DNA of 64,000 nt, taken from the NCBI GenBank assembly GCA_028357285.1, contig JAOMWM010000001.1, positions 124,001 through 188,000 on the forward strand. Reading direction: 5' to 3'. The DNA is from Schleiferiaceae bacterium. Its GTDB lineage: Bacteria; Bacteroidota; Bacteroidia; Flavobacteriales; Schleiferiaceae. The position numbers were made by a program, and so were the translations under genes. This document shows, in pieces, positions 24,777-32,497 of this stretch. Numbering within the stretch: position 1 is the stretch's first letter; every line of letters begins with the position of its first letter. The notes below the pieces were generated by a model. It was not told the origin of the DNA. It was given only the letters and a program-made list of their open reading frames with translations, and searched no databases.

Positions 24777-25606
24777 GAAAAGACAAGCTCTTAAAGGAAT
24801 GGTTTGAATTCAACACGAAGTATTGGAAAGCGCTAAAACTACGTGCTAAATTACACGGGCACCTAAAAGATAGCGAAGTACTTCCAGACGACGTCTTAGC
24901 GAATGCTGCCCCGGTTTTTGTGCTTTCTACGGGGAGGGTTGGAACCATGCTGCTGACCCGTCTTTTTGAATTGGAAAAAGGTTTACACATCGAACACGAA
25001 GCATTGCCTGAAATGCTCTATACAGGGAAGTTGGCTTACGCGAACCCCAGTAATATTGAGTTTACGAAAGGTGCATTTATGGCCGGGCGCTATGAAGCCA
25101 TTCGGGATTGCCAATTGCAGAATTTGCGCTACGTTGAAACCAACAATAGACTGACCTTTTTTGCTCCGGCTATGGCCGCGTTGTTTCCCAATGCTAAGTT
25201 TATTCACTTGCTGCGCCATCCTGATAGCTTTGTCTCTTCCGGTATCCAGAGAAATTGGTACACGGGGAAAACCATCACAGATGAAGGGCGTATTGCACCC
25301 GCAAAAGATTTAGGAATTCAACGCCAACAGGATAAAATTGCGTGGTTGTGGAATGCAACAAATGCCTTTATTGATGATTTTAAGGAAGGTGCGGGAAAGG
25401 ACAGAACCTTGACGGTCCGTTCAGAAGCTCTTTTCTCGAATGCGGAAGAAGCGGAGCGAATTTTGAATTGGCTCGACTTTAACGCAGATAAAAGGAGTAT
25501 TCAGAAAGTACTAAATACGCCTGTGAATAGTAGTCGTAAGAAAAAGACACCGCAGAAATACAATGCGGATTTGACGCCTTTGGTGAAGAAGTACTACGGG
25601 AATTAG
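24773..25606 (+). CDS. Sulfotransferase-like P-loop protein
   Basis: 277 residues. A P-loop-like 'VFVLSTGRVGTMLLTRLFE' (~48-66) takes the place of the usual PKSGTT phosphosulfate loop, and 'AKFIHLLRHPDSFVSSGIQR' (~141-160) matches the 3'-phosphate-binding region of sulfotransferases. The family assignment is therefore fairly good but more divergent than for the gene at 21200. It is translationally coupled to the glycosyltransferase (4-nt overlap) and ends in a 4-nt convergent overlap with a third sulfotransferase gene. A role in sulfating the glycan made by this cluster is inferred. Confidence 0.7.
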   Translation: MRKDKLLKEWFEFNTKYWKALKLRAKLHGHLKDSEVLPDDVLANAAPVFVLSTGRVGTMLLTRLFELEKGLHIEHEALPEMLYTGKLAYANPSNIEFTKGAFMAGRYEAIRDCQLQNLRYVETNNRLTFFAPAMAALFPNAKFIHLLRHPDSFVSSGIQRNWYTGKTITDEGRIAPAKDLGIQRQQDKIAWLWNATNAFIDDFKEGAGKDRTLTVRSEALFSNAEEAERILNWLDFNADKRSIQKVLNTPVNSSRKKKTPQKYNADLTPLVKKYYGN

Positions 25607-26265
25607 TCAATCAATAACTCCGGGTAAAACACTTCGTAGTCTTTGCGATAAATGCGCTGTAATCTGCGGCGTTGATCGTCTGTTAACTCCACTTTTTTAG
25701 TAGAACGGTTGACATTGAGTCTTACCTCTTTTTCATAGGGCGTACCCAGTTGCTCTGCAACTTTGGCGAAGTCCTCATCGAAGTTTTCGAATCTGCCTAT
25801 AAAGTCCATGTTAGGAATATCGATGATGGAAGTTTGCGCGCGCAAATGTTCGTCACATTTAGTAACATCTTGACCCTCCACCCAGGTCAGAAACGTGTCA
25901 AAATCTTGCATACGCCTGTGCTCTTCTTCCGAGAACCTGAAATAATTCTGTACCGTTACCTTGTCCTTCCAACAACTGATGAATTTTTCTTCAGGGTTGC
26001 GGACGAAGGAGAACTTATAGAAGTTCCTGACCGCCCATCTGGAATACGGCATGGCAGATCCGTAGATCAATGACCCTGGCTTACTGTCGGAAGTAAGGTA
26101 GTTGTTGATGGTGCGCGAAGCGACCTTATAATTTCGAAACCAGATGGCCTTGTAGCGGTAGCTATACGACATGAAGAAGCGCTCCTTCCTGAAAAGCTTC
26201 AAGACGTACTTATTCCAATAAAAGTGCCTGAATTTGTACGGTATTTCGCTAAGGTTTAATTTCAT
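25603..26265 (-). CDS. Sulfotransferase family 2 (carbohydrate sulfotransferase-like) protein
   Basis: 220 residues. 'YKAIWFRNYKVASRTINNYL' (~38-57) is the KVASR-type 5'-phosphosulfate loop, and 'FYKFSFVRNPEEKFISCWKD' (~82-101) is the 3'-phosphate-binding RNP motif of the Sulfotransfer_2 family, which includes animal chondroitin/HNK-1 sulfotransferases. It belongs to a different subfamily from the two sulfotransferase-like genes nearby. It converges on the previous gene with a 4-nt overlap. Sulfation of a polysaccharide is the natural inference. Confidence 0.82.
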   Translation of the reverse strand: MKLNLSEIPYKFRHFYWNKYVLKLFRKERFFMSYSYRYKAIWFRNYKVASRTINNYLTSDSKPGSLIYGSAMPYSRWAVRNFYKFSFVRNPEEKFISCWKDKVTVQNYFRFSEEEHRRMQDFDTFLTWVEGQDVTKCDEHLRAQTSIIDIPNMDFIGRFENFDEDFAKVAEQLGTPYEKEVRLNVNRSTKKVELTDDQRRRLQRIYRKDYEVFYPELLID

Positions 26266-26365
26266 GTTTGCGCAAATGTGGTGCTAAAATACATGAACCT
26301 GCCTTAAGCTGCTATGGGCAGCCCTAAATTGAACTACTTTTACCCTCCATCATAGAAAAAACTCC

Positions 26366-27043
26366 ATGTCCGCCATCGATATCCTTTTTGAATCCAATCA
26401 AATCATTGTGATCACTAAACCTGCGGGTATCATTTCTGAACACAATAAATTTGAAGCCGATAATGCCGAAGCTTTGGTGCGTGCTCATTTAAGTGAAAAA
26501 GTAAAAACGCCATTCGTAGGTATTACGCACCGCTTAGACCGAGTGACAAGCGGGATCTTGCTTATGGCGAAACGTCCGGGTACACTTAAAACCATTAATC
26601 AGTGGTTTGAAAGTAGACAAATCAAAAAGACCTATCTCGCTATAACGAGTACGGCACCGGAGGTTGCTTCGGGACTATTGGAACAGCACTTATGGACCGA
26701 TGTTGAGCAAAAAAAGGCACTGGTTGTAAGTGGTAAAAAGAAAGGTGCCAAACCTGCACAGTTAAGCTACCGCACATTGGCCGTCACCGACTTTGGTTGT
26801 TTGCTTGAAATCAAGCCAAAAACAGGGCGGTTCCATCAAATCAGAGCGCAATTGGCCCATATGGGCTGTCCAATAATCGGGGATGAGAAATACGGAAATG
26901 CGCAGCCCTATTTAAAGCAACAAATCGCGCTGCATGCCCACATGCTGGAGCTTCCCGAAACCATCAATAACAGTCCTGTACTATTCACAGCAGGTCTTCC
27001 TGACACAGGACTTTGGTCTCGTTTTGCTGATCAATTCAAATAA
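26366..27043 (+). CDS. RluA-family pseudouridine synthase
   Basis: 225 residues. Isomerises uridine to pseudouridine in rRNA or tRNA. The catalytic motif is 'GITHRLDRVTSGILLMAKRP' (Asp in HRLDR, ~55). 'KPKTGRFHQIRAQLAHMG' and 'CPIIGDEKYG' are the usual RluA C-terminal motifs. It lacks an S4 domain and has the short length of single-domain members, so its target site cannot be assigned. Its 3' end overlaps the convergent PaaK-like gene by 13 nt. The last 180 nt are the left half of a 219-bp direct repeat whose other copy lies at 29729. Confidence 0.92.
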   Translation: MSAIDILFESNQIIVITKPAGIISEHNKFEADNAEALVRAHLSEKVKTPFVGITHRLDRVTSGILLMAKRPGTLKTINQWFESRQIKKTYLAITSTAPEVASGLLEQHLWTDVEQKKALVVSGKKKGAKPAQLSYRTLAVTDFGCLLEIKPKTGRFHQIRAQLAHMGCPIIGDEKYGNAQPYLKQQIALHAHMLELPETINNSPVLFTAGLPDTGLWSRFADQFK

Positions 27044-27082
27044 CGCGCTTTAATCCTGATGTCATTGTTCGCGAAATCGCCT
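26864..27082. repeat. 219-bp direct repeat, left copy (3' end of rluA-family gene plus 3' end of PaaK-like gene)
   Basis: Matches 29729-29947 without gaps at 207 of 219 positions. Ten of the twelve differences fall in 26866-26926 and all are synonymous third-codon changes in the pseudouridine synthase. Positions 26927-27047 are identical in both copies. The remaining two differences (27048, 27074) lie in the PaaK C-terminal codons and are non-synonymous. Confidence 0.95.
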
Positions 27083-28530
27083 TCGTTGTTTTGAAGCAAC
27101 TGAACCGTAACGCGCTCAGCTCCCGACATTGCATACGCTGCGCGGAAATCTTGATTGATACGAACCAATTGATCGATCAACGCCATCTTAACCTCGTGCT
27201 CGTCAACAGTATCCCAATTCATACCTTCTTTCGCCTCAAGTCGAATTTCTAAGGTTTTATCGCCCGTAGCATCTTCGCTCGTACTTAACTGGAATGTATT
27301 ACAACGCTCGACTAAAATGGGCACCTCAAACATGGACTCTTGCACATCCACAGGGCTAATGTTCGCACCAAAGAAGGCGACGGTCATATCTGCACGGCCA
27401 TAATGGAATAGCAGTGGCAAATCTGTCCTCGGTAATGTGATTTCAGATTTATCAATACCCAATTCCTCGAATAGCTCGAACAATTCTTTTATAGTCACTT
27501 GATGCCCACGATCGTGGATGTTATAGCGCACTTTAGGCGCGACATAATGAAATCTACATACCGTTATGATCAACTCGCCTTCCTCCGAATTCTGAACTAG
27601 AAAATCAGAAGGGTTGTACTGAAATATCATAGGCAAAGCACCTTCATGCCTCATTAATCGTGCGCGCAGCTTTTCGTTCGATCGCATCAAACGTCGAACA
27701 CTGATTGTAAAGTCATTTTCAGATCCAATATTTAATTCTAGATCTGAAGCACCTAAGGAACTATACACCTTTTTTATACCTCTCGCGTACAAGAAATCAC
27801 GCATCCCTTCAGACATGGATTCACCACCAAAAATGAATGAGATGTCGTAATCCTGCCATGGCACTGTATCGCCCTCTACCAACTGCTTCAAGAACGGAGG
27901 ATAGCCCATAACCACATATTTATATTTGGTCCCAAACTGTAGCAGCGTATTCTCAATTTTAGTCTTCTCCGGTCCTAATGACTTTAAACGTGAAAAGGGC
28001 ACACAACTCATCGTCACATTTACACCCGTGGCCCAAGGCCCCAATGCGAATGCGTTCACAATAAAATGAGGCTCCTTACCGAATAATGTTTCGAATCCAA
28101 ATCGGATAATTTTCGCATTCCGCTTACGCTCAGTTTTACCACGTACCCAGTTCGTAGCAGTACCACTCGAACCTGAAGATTCATCAAAAATGATGTTGCG
28201 CTCTGGAATCTTACCGTCAATACAACGACTGTCCATATCGAATTTCTTGATGTAATTATCCTTATCCATCCAAGGGATGTCCTCTATAAGTGGAACAAAG
28301 CCTTTAAATCTGGGCTCGTTAAAGGAACGTTCTTTTAAGAATGCCTGATATGCAGGTACGTTCTTTTTCGCATTTCTAAACTGATAATACGCTCTGGCGC
28401 GACTATTAAAGTTTCTGAGCTTATTAAAGCCAGGGACATACAGGAACTTAATCGCCCAAGGAAATGTCAAAAATAATTCACGGTAAACACCACCAATGCG
28501 GGCGTAGTAGTACACTAAAATTCGTTTCAT
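27031..28530 (-). CDS. Phenylacetate-CoA ligase-like (PaaK/CapK) adenylate-forming enzyme
   Basis: 499 residues. ANL-superfamily enzyme that would activate a carboxylic acid with ATP. The phosphate-binding loop is 'IFDESSGSSGTATNWVRG' (~114-131). 'SFIFGGESMSEGMRDFLYAR' and 'YSSLGASDLELNIGSENDF' correspond to the adenine- and acid-binding motifs of PaaK/CapK-type proteins. The acid substrate is unknown. It is coupled to the upstream nitroreductase-like gene by a 4-nt overlap, making a two-gene cassette. Its last 16 codons lie in the direct repeat, and a degenerate second copy of those codons remains at 29898-29947, just next to alkB. Confidence 0.8.
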   Translation of the reverse strand: MKRILVYYYARIGGVYRELFLTFPWAIKFLYVPGFNKLRNFNSRARAYYQFRNAKKNVPAYQAFLKERSFNEPRFKGFVPLIEDIPWMDKDNYIKKFDMDSRCIDGKIPERNIIFDESSGSSGTATNWVRGKTERKRNAKIIRFGFETLFGKEPHFIVNAFALGPWATGVNVTMSCVPFSRLKSLGPEKTKIENTLLQFGTKYKYVVMGYPPFLKQLVEGDTVPWQDYDISFIFGGESMSEGMRDFLYARGIKKVYSSLGASDLELNIGSENDFTISVRRLMRSNEKLRARLMRHEGALPMIFQYNPSDFLVQNSEEGELIITVCRFHYVAPKVRYNIHDRGHQVTIKELFELFEELGIDKSEITLPRTDLPLLFHYGRADMTVAFFGANISPVDVQESMFEVPILVERCNTFQLSTSEDATGDKTLEIRLEAKEGMNWDTVDEHEVKMALIDQLVRINQDFRAAYAMSGAERVTVQLLQNNEGDFANNDIRIKARYLN

Positions 28531-29615
28531 GGCAGTATAATTTGATCGGTTGCTATTCTGTAACTCCTCGGCGGCTGTTTGCTGTAACCAGCTCTAAAGG
28601 CAAAAGCCAATGGTGCCTCATTCCCTTGTTCTAGCGCAAGGGTGGTCTTCATTTTCTCAAAAGCGGAGGGATTCGTAATGAGATTGCCAAACGGGTGCAT
28701 ATAGGCATTATCGTTGGCCATTTGAAGCCAGATTCTGCAGAGCATTCTGCCAAACTCAAACTTATTTTCATTTGTTGTCCAGGGGTATTGAATCCACGCT
28801 ACAGTTGCCGTTCCACTAAATGTTCCTCGATAGTATTGTTTAAGCATCTGCTTACGCGCACCTTTCGTCCATCTCGTGTGATGACGGAATACAGACTTTA
28901 CCAGCTTTCCTGGAAAGCCCATACATTTTGTCCATAGTCCTGTTTTGAGCTCCTCTGCTTCCTTTTTAGAGTACCGAAAGAGCTGATCTAATTCTTCGCG
29001 CATGTCCTGAGCTGTGAGATCTTCAAATAGGCTTTCTTGATTGATCTTGATGATATAGTCTACCAATTCCTCATCGTTCGAATGAAAGAAACGACCTCCA
29101 AATGAGTTGACAATGTCCTCGCAAGTATTTAAAGTAAGAGTAGATAACGGTTTACCGTCGTAATGATTTCTTGCCGTCCTCCGCTCTTTTAACAAATCAC
29201 GGTGTAAGGGCTCGCTCCTCTCGATAGGCAAAAGCGCTAACCGAGCGAAAGGTTTTATTTCTTCGACTGTGTGATCCGGTTTAGCGATGATCTCCGTTTT
29301 TTTTACGGCAAAGCCATAATGGGCAGCGGCAATGGACAACGACTCTGTAAAAACACCCATTACAGCGGTAGCAAAATCAGACTTAGGATCACCTACCGGC
29401 AACAGAAACTTAGGGTCATAGCATAAAATCGCTTCAGTTTCCGATATAATTTTTAACCGATGCGGCTGAAGATTATGAACAGATGGGGCCCATCTTGCCC
29501 AATCCACTAAAGATTCCCAAGTAGGGATCGTTGTATCCCTCGCCCTACCGAGCAAGGGCAGAAATGTACCGAGGGATACCAAAGCTGTACGGTAAAGGAA
29601 GGTCCTTCGGTGCAT
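28527..29615 (-). CDS. Nitroreductase-like (Acg-type) flavoprotein with N-terminal signal
   Basis: 362 residues. The N-terminus 'HRRTFLYRTALVSLGTFLPLL' has an RR followed by a hydrophobic stretch and could be a Tat or simple export signal; this is uncertain. The body resembles the Acg branch of the nitroreductase superfamily: 'VDWARWAPSVHNLQPHRLKI' (~37-56) is the FMN-site 'R.APS.HN.QPW' motif, and 'RMLCRIWLQMANDNAYMHP' near residue 290 matches the second half. Acg-type proteins may bind flavin without turning over substrate. Its partner is an adenylating enzyme, so the pair could modify an activated acid, but that is inference only. Confidence 0.7.
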   Translation of the reverse strand: MHRRTFLYRTALVSLGTFLPLLGRARDTTIPTWESLVDWARWAPSVHNLQPHRLKIISETEAILCYDPKFLLPVGDPKSDFATAVMGVFTESLSIAAAHYGFAVKKTEIIAKPDHTVEEIKPFARLALLPIERSEPLHRDLLKERRTARNHYDGKPLSTLTLNTCEDIVNSFGGRFFHSNDEELVDYIIKINQESLFEDLTAQDMREELDQLFRYSKKEAEELKTGLWTKCMGFPGKLVKSVFRHHTRWTKGARKQMLKQYYRGTFSGTATVAWIQYPWTTNENKFEFGRMLCRIWLQMANDNAYMHPFGNLITNPSAFEKMKTTLALEQGNEAPLAFAFRAGYSKQPPRSYRIATDQIILP

Positions 29616-29728
29616 ATGTCTTGGTGTTTGGTGGAAGATAGGGGATTAATATTCAATATCAAAGTATTGATTTTAAGTTGATTACACATGTCACATTGTA
29701 AATTATTAACTATTTTCCCCTGAAGATC

Positions 29729-29947
29729 GGTTGCCCAATCATTGGGGACGAGAAATACGGCAACGCGCAGCCCTATTTAAAACAACAGATTGCGCTGCAT
29801 GCCCACATGCTGGAGCTTCCCGAAACCATCAATAACAGTCCTGTACTATTCACAGCAGGTCTTCCTGACACAGGACTTTGGTCTCGTTTTGCTGATCAAT
29901 TCAAATAACGCGTTTTAATCCTGATGTCATTGTTCGCGTAATCGCCT
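29729..29947. repeat. 219-bp direct repeat, right copy (gene fragments next to alkB)
   Basis: Encodes the last ~60 codons of an RluA-family gene including its stop, overlapped on the other strand by the last 16 codons of a PaaK-like gene ('NNDIRIKTRYLN'). Neither fragment continues upstream, so both are pseudo-copies. The repeat ends one base before the alkB stop codon. The 113 nt between it and the nitroreductase-like gene show nothing recognisable. Confidence 0.93.
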
Positions 29948-30982
29948 CTACTGGACTTGAGGGACCTTGGGATTCATTACTCTAAACCAGAGCGGCGGAA
30001 CAAAACTCAAAAGGATTGCCGATGGATAGCCCATAGGCAGTGTAGGGCACTCTTCATGATTATCCAGGACTTGATATTTCTTTGAAGATTTGAAGTGATG
30101 ATCGCTATGTCGTGTTAGTTCGTAAAGCGTAATTCTTCCAATTTTAAAATTTGAATTCCACGAGTGATGGGGTTCGACCCGCTCATAACGGCCAGAAGCT
30201 AACTTTTGACGCTGTAAACCGTAATGCTCTATATAGTTGATACATTCCAAAAATAGAATCGAAATTATTCCAACTACAATTGCGAAAATCATTACTTCAA
30301 AAGAGAAGATATAATAGATACTGAACAGGTATAGTGGCTGTATCAAATGATAAAAAATCATATCATTTTTCAGAGAGAAGAAAGATTTTTTCTGGGTTTC
30401 GAGGATTATTTTTTGGCGTTTCCACGCGTCTAAATATTGCTTGGTGATTGAAGTAAACCAGAATGAGTAGACCGACTGATTGATTCTAGCAGTAGCACCA
30501 TCTTCTGGTGTTGCAACATTTAAATGATGACCAAAATTATGTTCAATATAAAAATGCATGTACAGACACGGCATGTATAGTAGTTTGCTCGTAAATCGCG
30601 CAAAATACGTGCGTCTATGACCCAATTCGTGAGCCACATTTATGCCGTTTGTTGCTAACAAAACGCCTGTTGAAATAGCAATACCGATCGTCTCAAGAGT
30701 ATTAAAATCGCCTGTTTGAATTGAAGAAAATCCTACAAATAATAGTCCAAATACAATTGGAACATTTAAAAACAACATGACATCGAAAATCCATTTATTT
30801 TGAAGACTGGCAACACTTTCGTCGGGAATATTATCTTTTTCTTCACCTAAAATCAAGTCCAACAATGGGATGATCAAGAAAACATAGACAACCGCAGAAT
30901 ACGTCCAAATCCCAGTCGAAATAAACGATATGTAAACTGAAATGGGCACTGTGTACGCAAATAGATATTTAAGATCTCTCAT
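29948..30982 (-). CDS. AlkB-type alkane 1-monooxygenase / membrane fatty acid hydroxylase
   Basis: 344 residues, a polytopic inner-membrane di-iron enzyme. All four histidine motifs of AlkB are visible: 'NVAHELGHRR' (~126), 'YIEHNFGHHLN' (~147), 'ECINYIEHYGLQ' (~246) and 'LTRHSDHHFKSS' (~290). AlkB hydroxylates terminal carbons of medium-chain alkanes using rubredoxin-delivered electrons; no rubredoxin gene lies nearby. The gene is visibly more AT-rich than most neighbours, and its 3' end abuts a recombination scar (the right repeat copy), so lateral acquisition is plausible. Activity on alkanes rather than another lipid is not proven by sequence. Confidence 0.9.
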   Translation of the reverse strand: MRDLKYLFAYTVPISVYISFISTGIWTYSAVVYVFLIIPLLDLILGEEKDNIPDESVASLQNKWIFDVMLFLNVPIVFGLLFVGFSSIQTGDFNTLETIGIAISTGVLLATNGINVAHELGHRRTYFARFTSKLLYMPCLYMHFYIEHNFGHHLNVATPEDGATARINQSVYSFWFTSITKQYLDAWKRQKIILETQKKSFFSLKNDMIFYHLIQPLYLFSIYYIFSFEVMIFAIVVGIISILFLECINYIEHYGLQRQKLASGRYERVEPHHSWNSNFKIGRITLYELTRHSDHHFKSSKKYQVLDNHEECPTLPMGYPSAILLSFVPPLWFRVMNPKVPQVQ

Positions 30983-31165
30983 GTCTTCAAGGGCTTAATT
31001 CATGTGTCATTGCTTGCTCACGCTTTTTGGAATAAGTAAAATCAGTCGAGCTCGAGTTTTGAGCTCTTCCGTAATGCGCGTGAACTATTTAAAGTTAGCA
31101 TTTATAATCCGTAGGTAATTTAAGAACATCTTAACGCCGTACAAACCGATTGGATGGGCAAAAAT

Positions 31166-31200
31166 GAAAAAGCACCTACACATTTCTGCGTAAGTGCTTT
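31166..31200 (-). terminator. Terminator downstream of the CAU tRNA
   Basis: On the minus strand, AAAGCAC ... GTGCTTT with an 18-nt loop is followed by a T-rich tract, 9 nt beyond the tRNA 3' end. The rest of 30983-31165 shows nothing recognisable. Confidence 0.7.
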
Positions 31201-31208
31201 GTTTTCAG

Positions 31209-31282
31209 TGGGCCCACCAGGGCTCGAACCTGGGACCACCTGATTATGAGTCAGGTGCTCTAACCAACTGAGCTATAGGCCC
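31209..31282 (-). tRNA. tRNA with CAU anticodon (Met, or Ile2 after lysidine modification)
   Basis: Read on the minus strand, the 74-nt sequence starts GGGCCTATAGCTCAG. It has a D-arm with TTGGTTAGAGC, an anticodon arm CCTGA-CTCATAA-TCAGG (anticodon CAU), a T-arm CCAGG-TTCGAGC-CCTGG and a closing acceptor TGGGCCC. CCA is not encoded. Both elongator tRNA-Met and lysidine-type tRNA-Ile2 carry CTCATAA loops. The strong CCTGA/TCAGG stem and GGGCC acceptor lean slightly to Ile2, but I cannot decide. Confidence 0.93.
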
Positions 31283-31471
31283 GCTTTCATTGGTCGGTGA
31301 GAACAATCTCGGTAAAGATACAACCCACTATCTTTTTAAAGACTGAAATTAAAACAATATGTGCGAAAGGTTTTTTATCACTAATGACATTATAAGACAC
31401 TCAAAGTCAATATACTCTAGGAATGTTATTCTGGTGTTTCTTATATTTATTTGAAACTAAATCATGAAATG

Positions 31472-32326
31472 ATGAAAAAAATTAAGTTGTTGTTAGGGAT
31501 CCTATCAATAGGAATTCTATCTAGTTGTGAAGCGCCAGTGAAAGAGGAAATGTCTTCTATGGATAAAATTGGTTTTGCGGGCCTCGATGGGGGTGCATTT
31601 ATCGCAGACCATGGAGAAAGTATGGATAATTGGATCAAATTCTGTGATCTACACTCCTCGAAAAGTATTGAGGCTATGATGGAATTATGTGGTGATTCTA
31701 TTACTGTTGATCTCAAAGATGGAGAGCAAATTAAAGGAAAAGAAGCTTTCCGTGAAGGACTCACAAATTGGATGAAAGATGCAGATGTGAGTATTGATCA
31801 GCAGTGGGGTGTACCGCTCAAATTCGTTAATGCAGTGGATACTGTCGACGATGGCGTTTGGCTTGTTACCGGACATGAGTTGAAGGTAAAGTCTGGAAAT
31901 TCTATTCATATCGAGGACAACCATGTTAATGTATACATGAAAGATGGAGTCATTCAGTACATGAAAGTTTACACGCATAAAACTTCTGACGTTGAAGGAG
32001 TTGAAGTCACTTTCTCAGTAGACATGTCAAATTACGAAGGCGACTTTGCTTCCGTCGGTGTATTTGGATCTTTCAACAGCTGGTGTGGATCTTGTAATTC
32101 CCTTAGTGATGACGATGGGGATATGGTTTATGAAGGAACCGCTATTGTCCCCACTGGTACGATGGAATATAAATTTATCCTCGATAATCAGAATATTGAA
32201 GAGTCTTTTGAGGCAGGATTAGAATGTACGAATACTACAGATGTTTATACAAACAGATCAGTAAATATTGATAGTGCAGTGGTATTATCTACGGTATGTT
32301 TCAATAGTTGTTCAACGTGCGAATAA
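31472..32326 (+). CDS. Lipoprotein with NTF2-like domain and starch-binding-like module
   Basis: 284 residues from ATG 31472; the track start 31451 is a TTG upstream of a normal lipoprotein signal. The lipobox 'GILSSC' puts Cys near residue 19. Residues ~45-175 look like an NTF2/SnoaL-like domain ('WIKFCDLHSSKSIEAMMELC', 'GDSITVDLKDGEQIKGKEAF', 'GVWLVTGHELKV'). Residues ~182-284 are a module of the same kind as the A repeats in the 1704-residue protein: 'EVTFSVDMSNY', 'GVFGSFNSWCG', 'MEYKFILDN' and paired Cys ending 'CFNSCSTC'. I know of no characterised protein with this pairing. It is a free-standing gene between a tRNA and a terminator. Function unknown; binding of a surface polymer is possible. 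Confidence 0.7.
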   Translation: MKKIKLLLGILSIGILSSCEAPVKEEMSSMDKIGFAGLDGGAFIADHGESMDNWIKFCDLHSSKSIEAMMELCGDSITVDLKDGEQIKGKEAFREGLTNWMKDADVSIDQQWGVPLKFVNAVDTVDDGVWLVTGHELKVKSGNSIHIEDNHVNVYMKDGVIQYMKVYTHKTSDVEGVEVTFSVDMSNYEGDFASVGVFGSFNSWCGSCNSLSDDDGDMVYEGTAIVPTGTMEYKFILDNQNIEESFEAGLECTNTTDVYTNRSVNIDSAVVLSTVCFNSCSTCE

Positions 32327-32347
32327 TCGCAAGAGAATAAATAAAGA

Positions 32348-32382
32348 AAAGGCCTGTTATTAAAATGTGACAGGCCTTTTTC
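32348..32382 (+). terminator. Rho-independent terminator after the NTF2/module A lipoprotein
   Basis: Stem AAAGGCCTGT / ACAGGCCTTT with a 12-nt loop, followed by TTTC. Confidence 0.88.
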
Positions 32383-32497
32383 GTTCGCGTAGTTTTGATA
32401 AGCACAATTCTTCACCCGCTTAAAGAAATTACGGAGCATCCATCATGTTACGTCCTTTTGCTTAGTATTGCACCCTAAGAAGGTCTCAAAGACAATT

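Noticed and set aside
26864-29947. Classical transposon or insertion sequence as explanation of the direct repeats
   Set aside because: There is no transposase, no terminal inverted repeats, and the repeats are 219 bp of gene sequence, far longer than target-site duplications.
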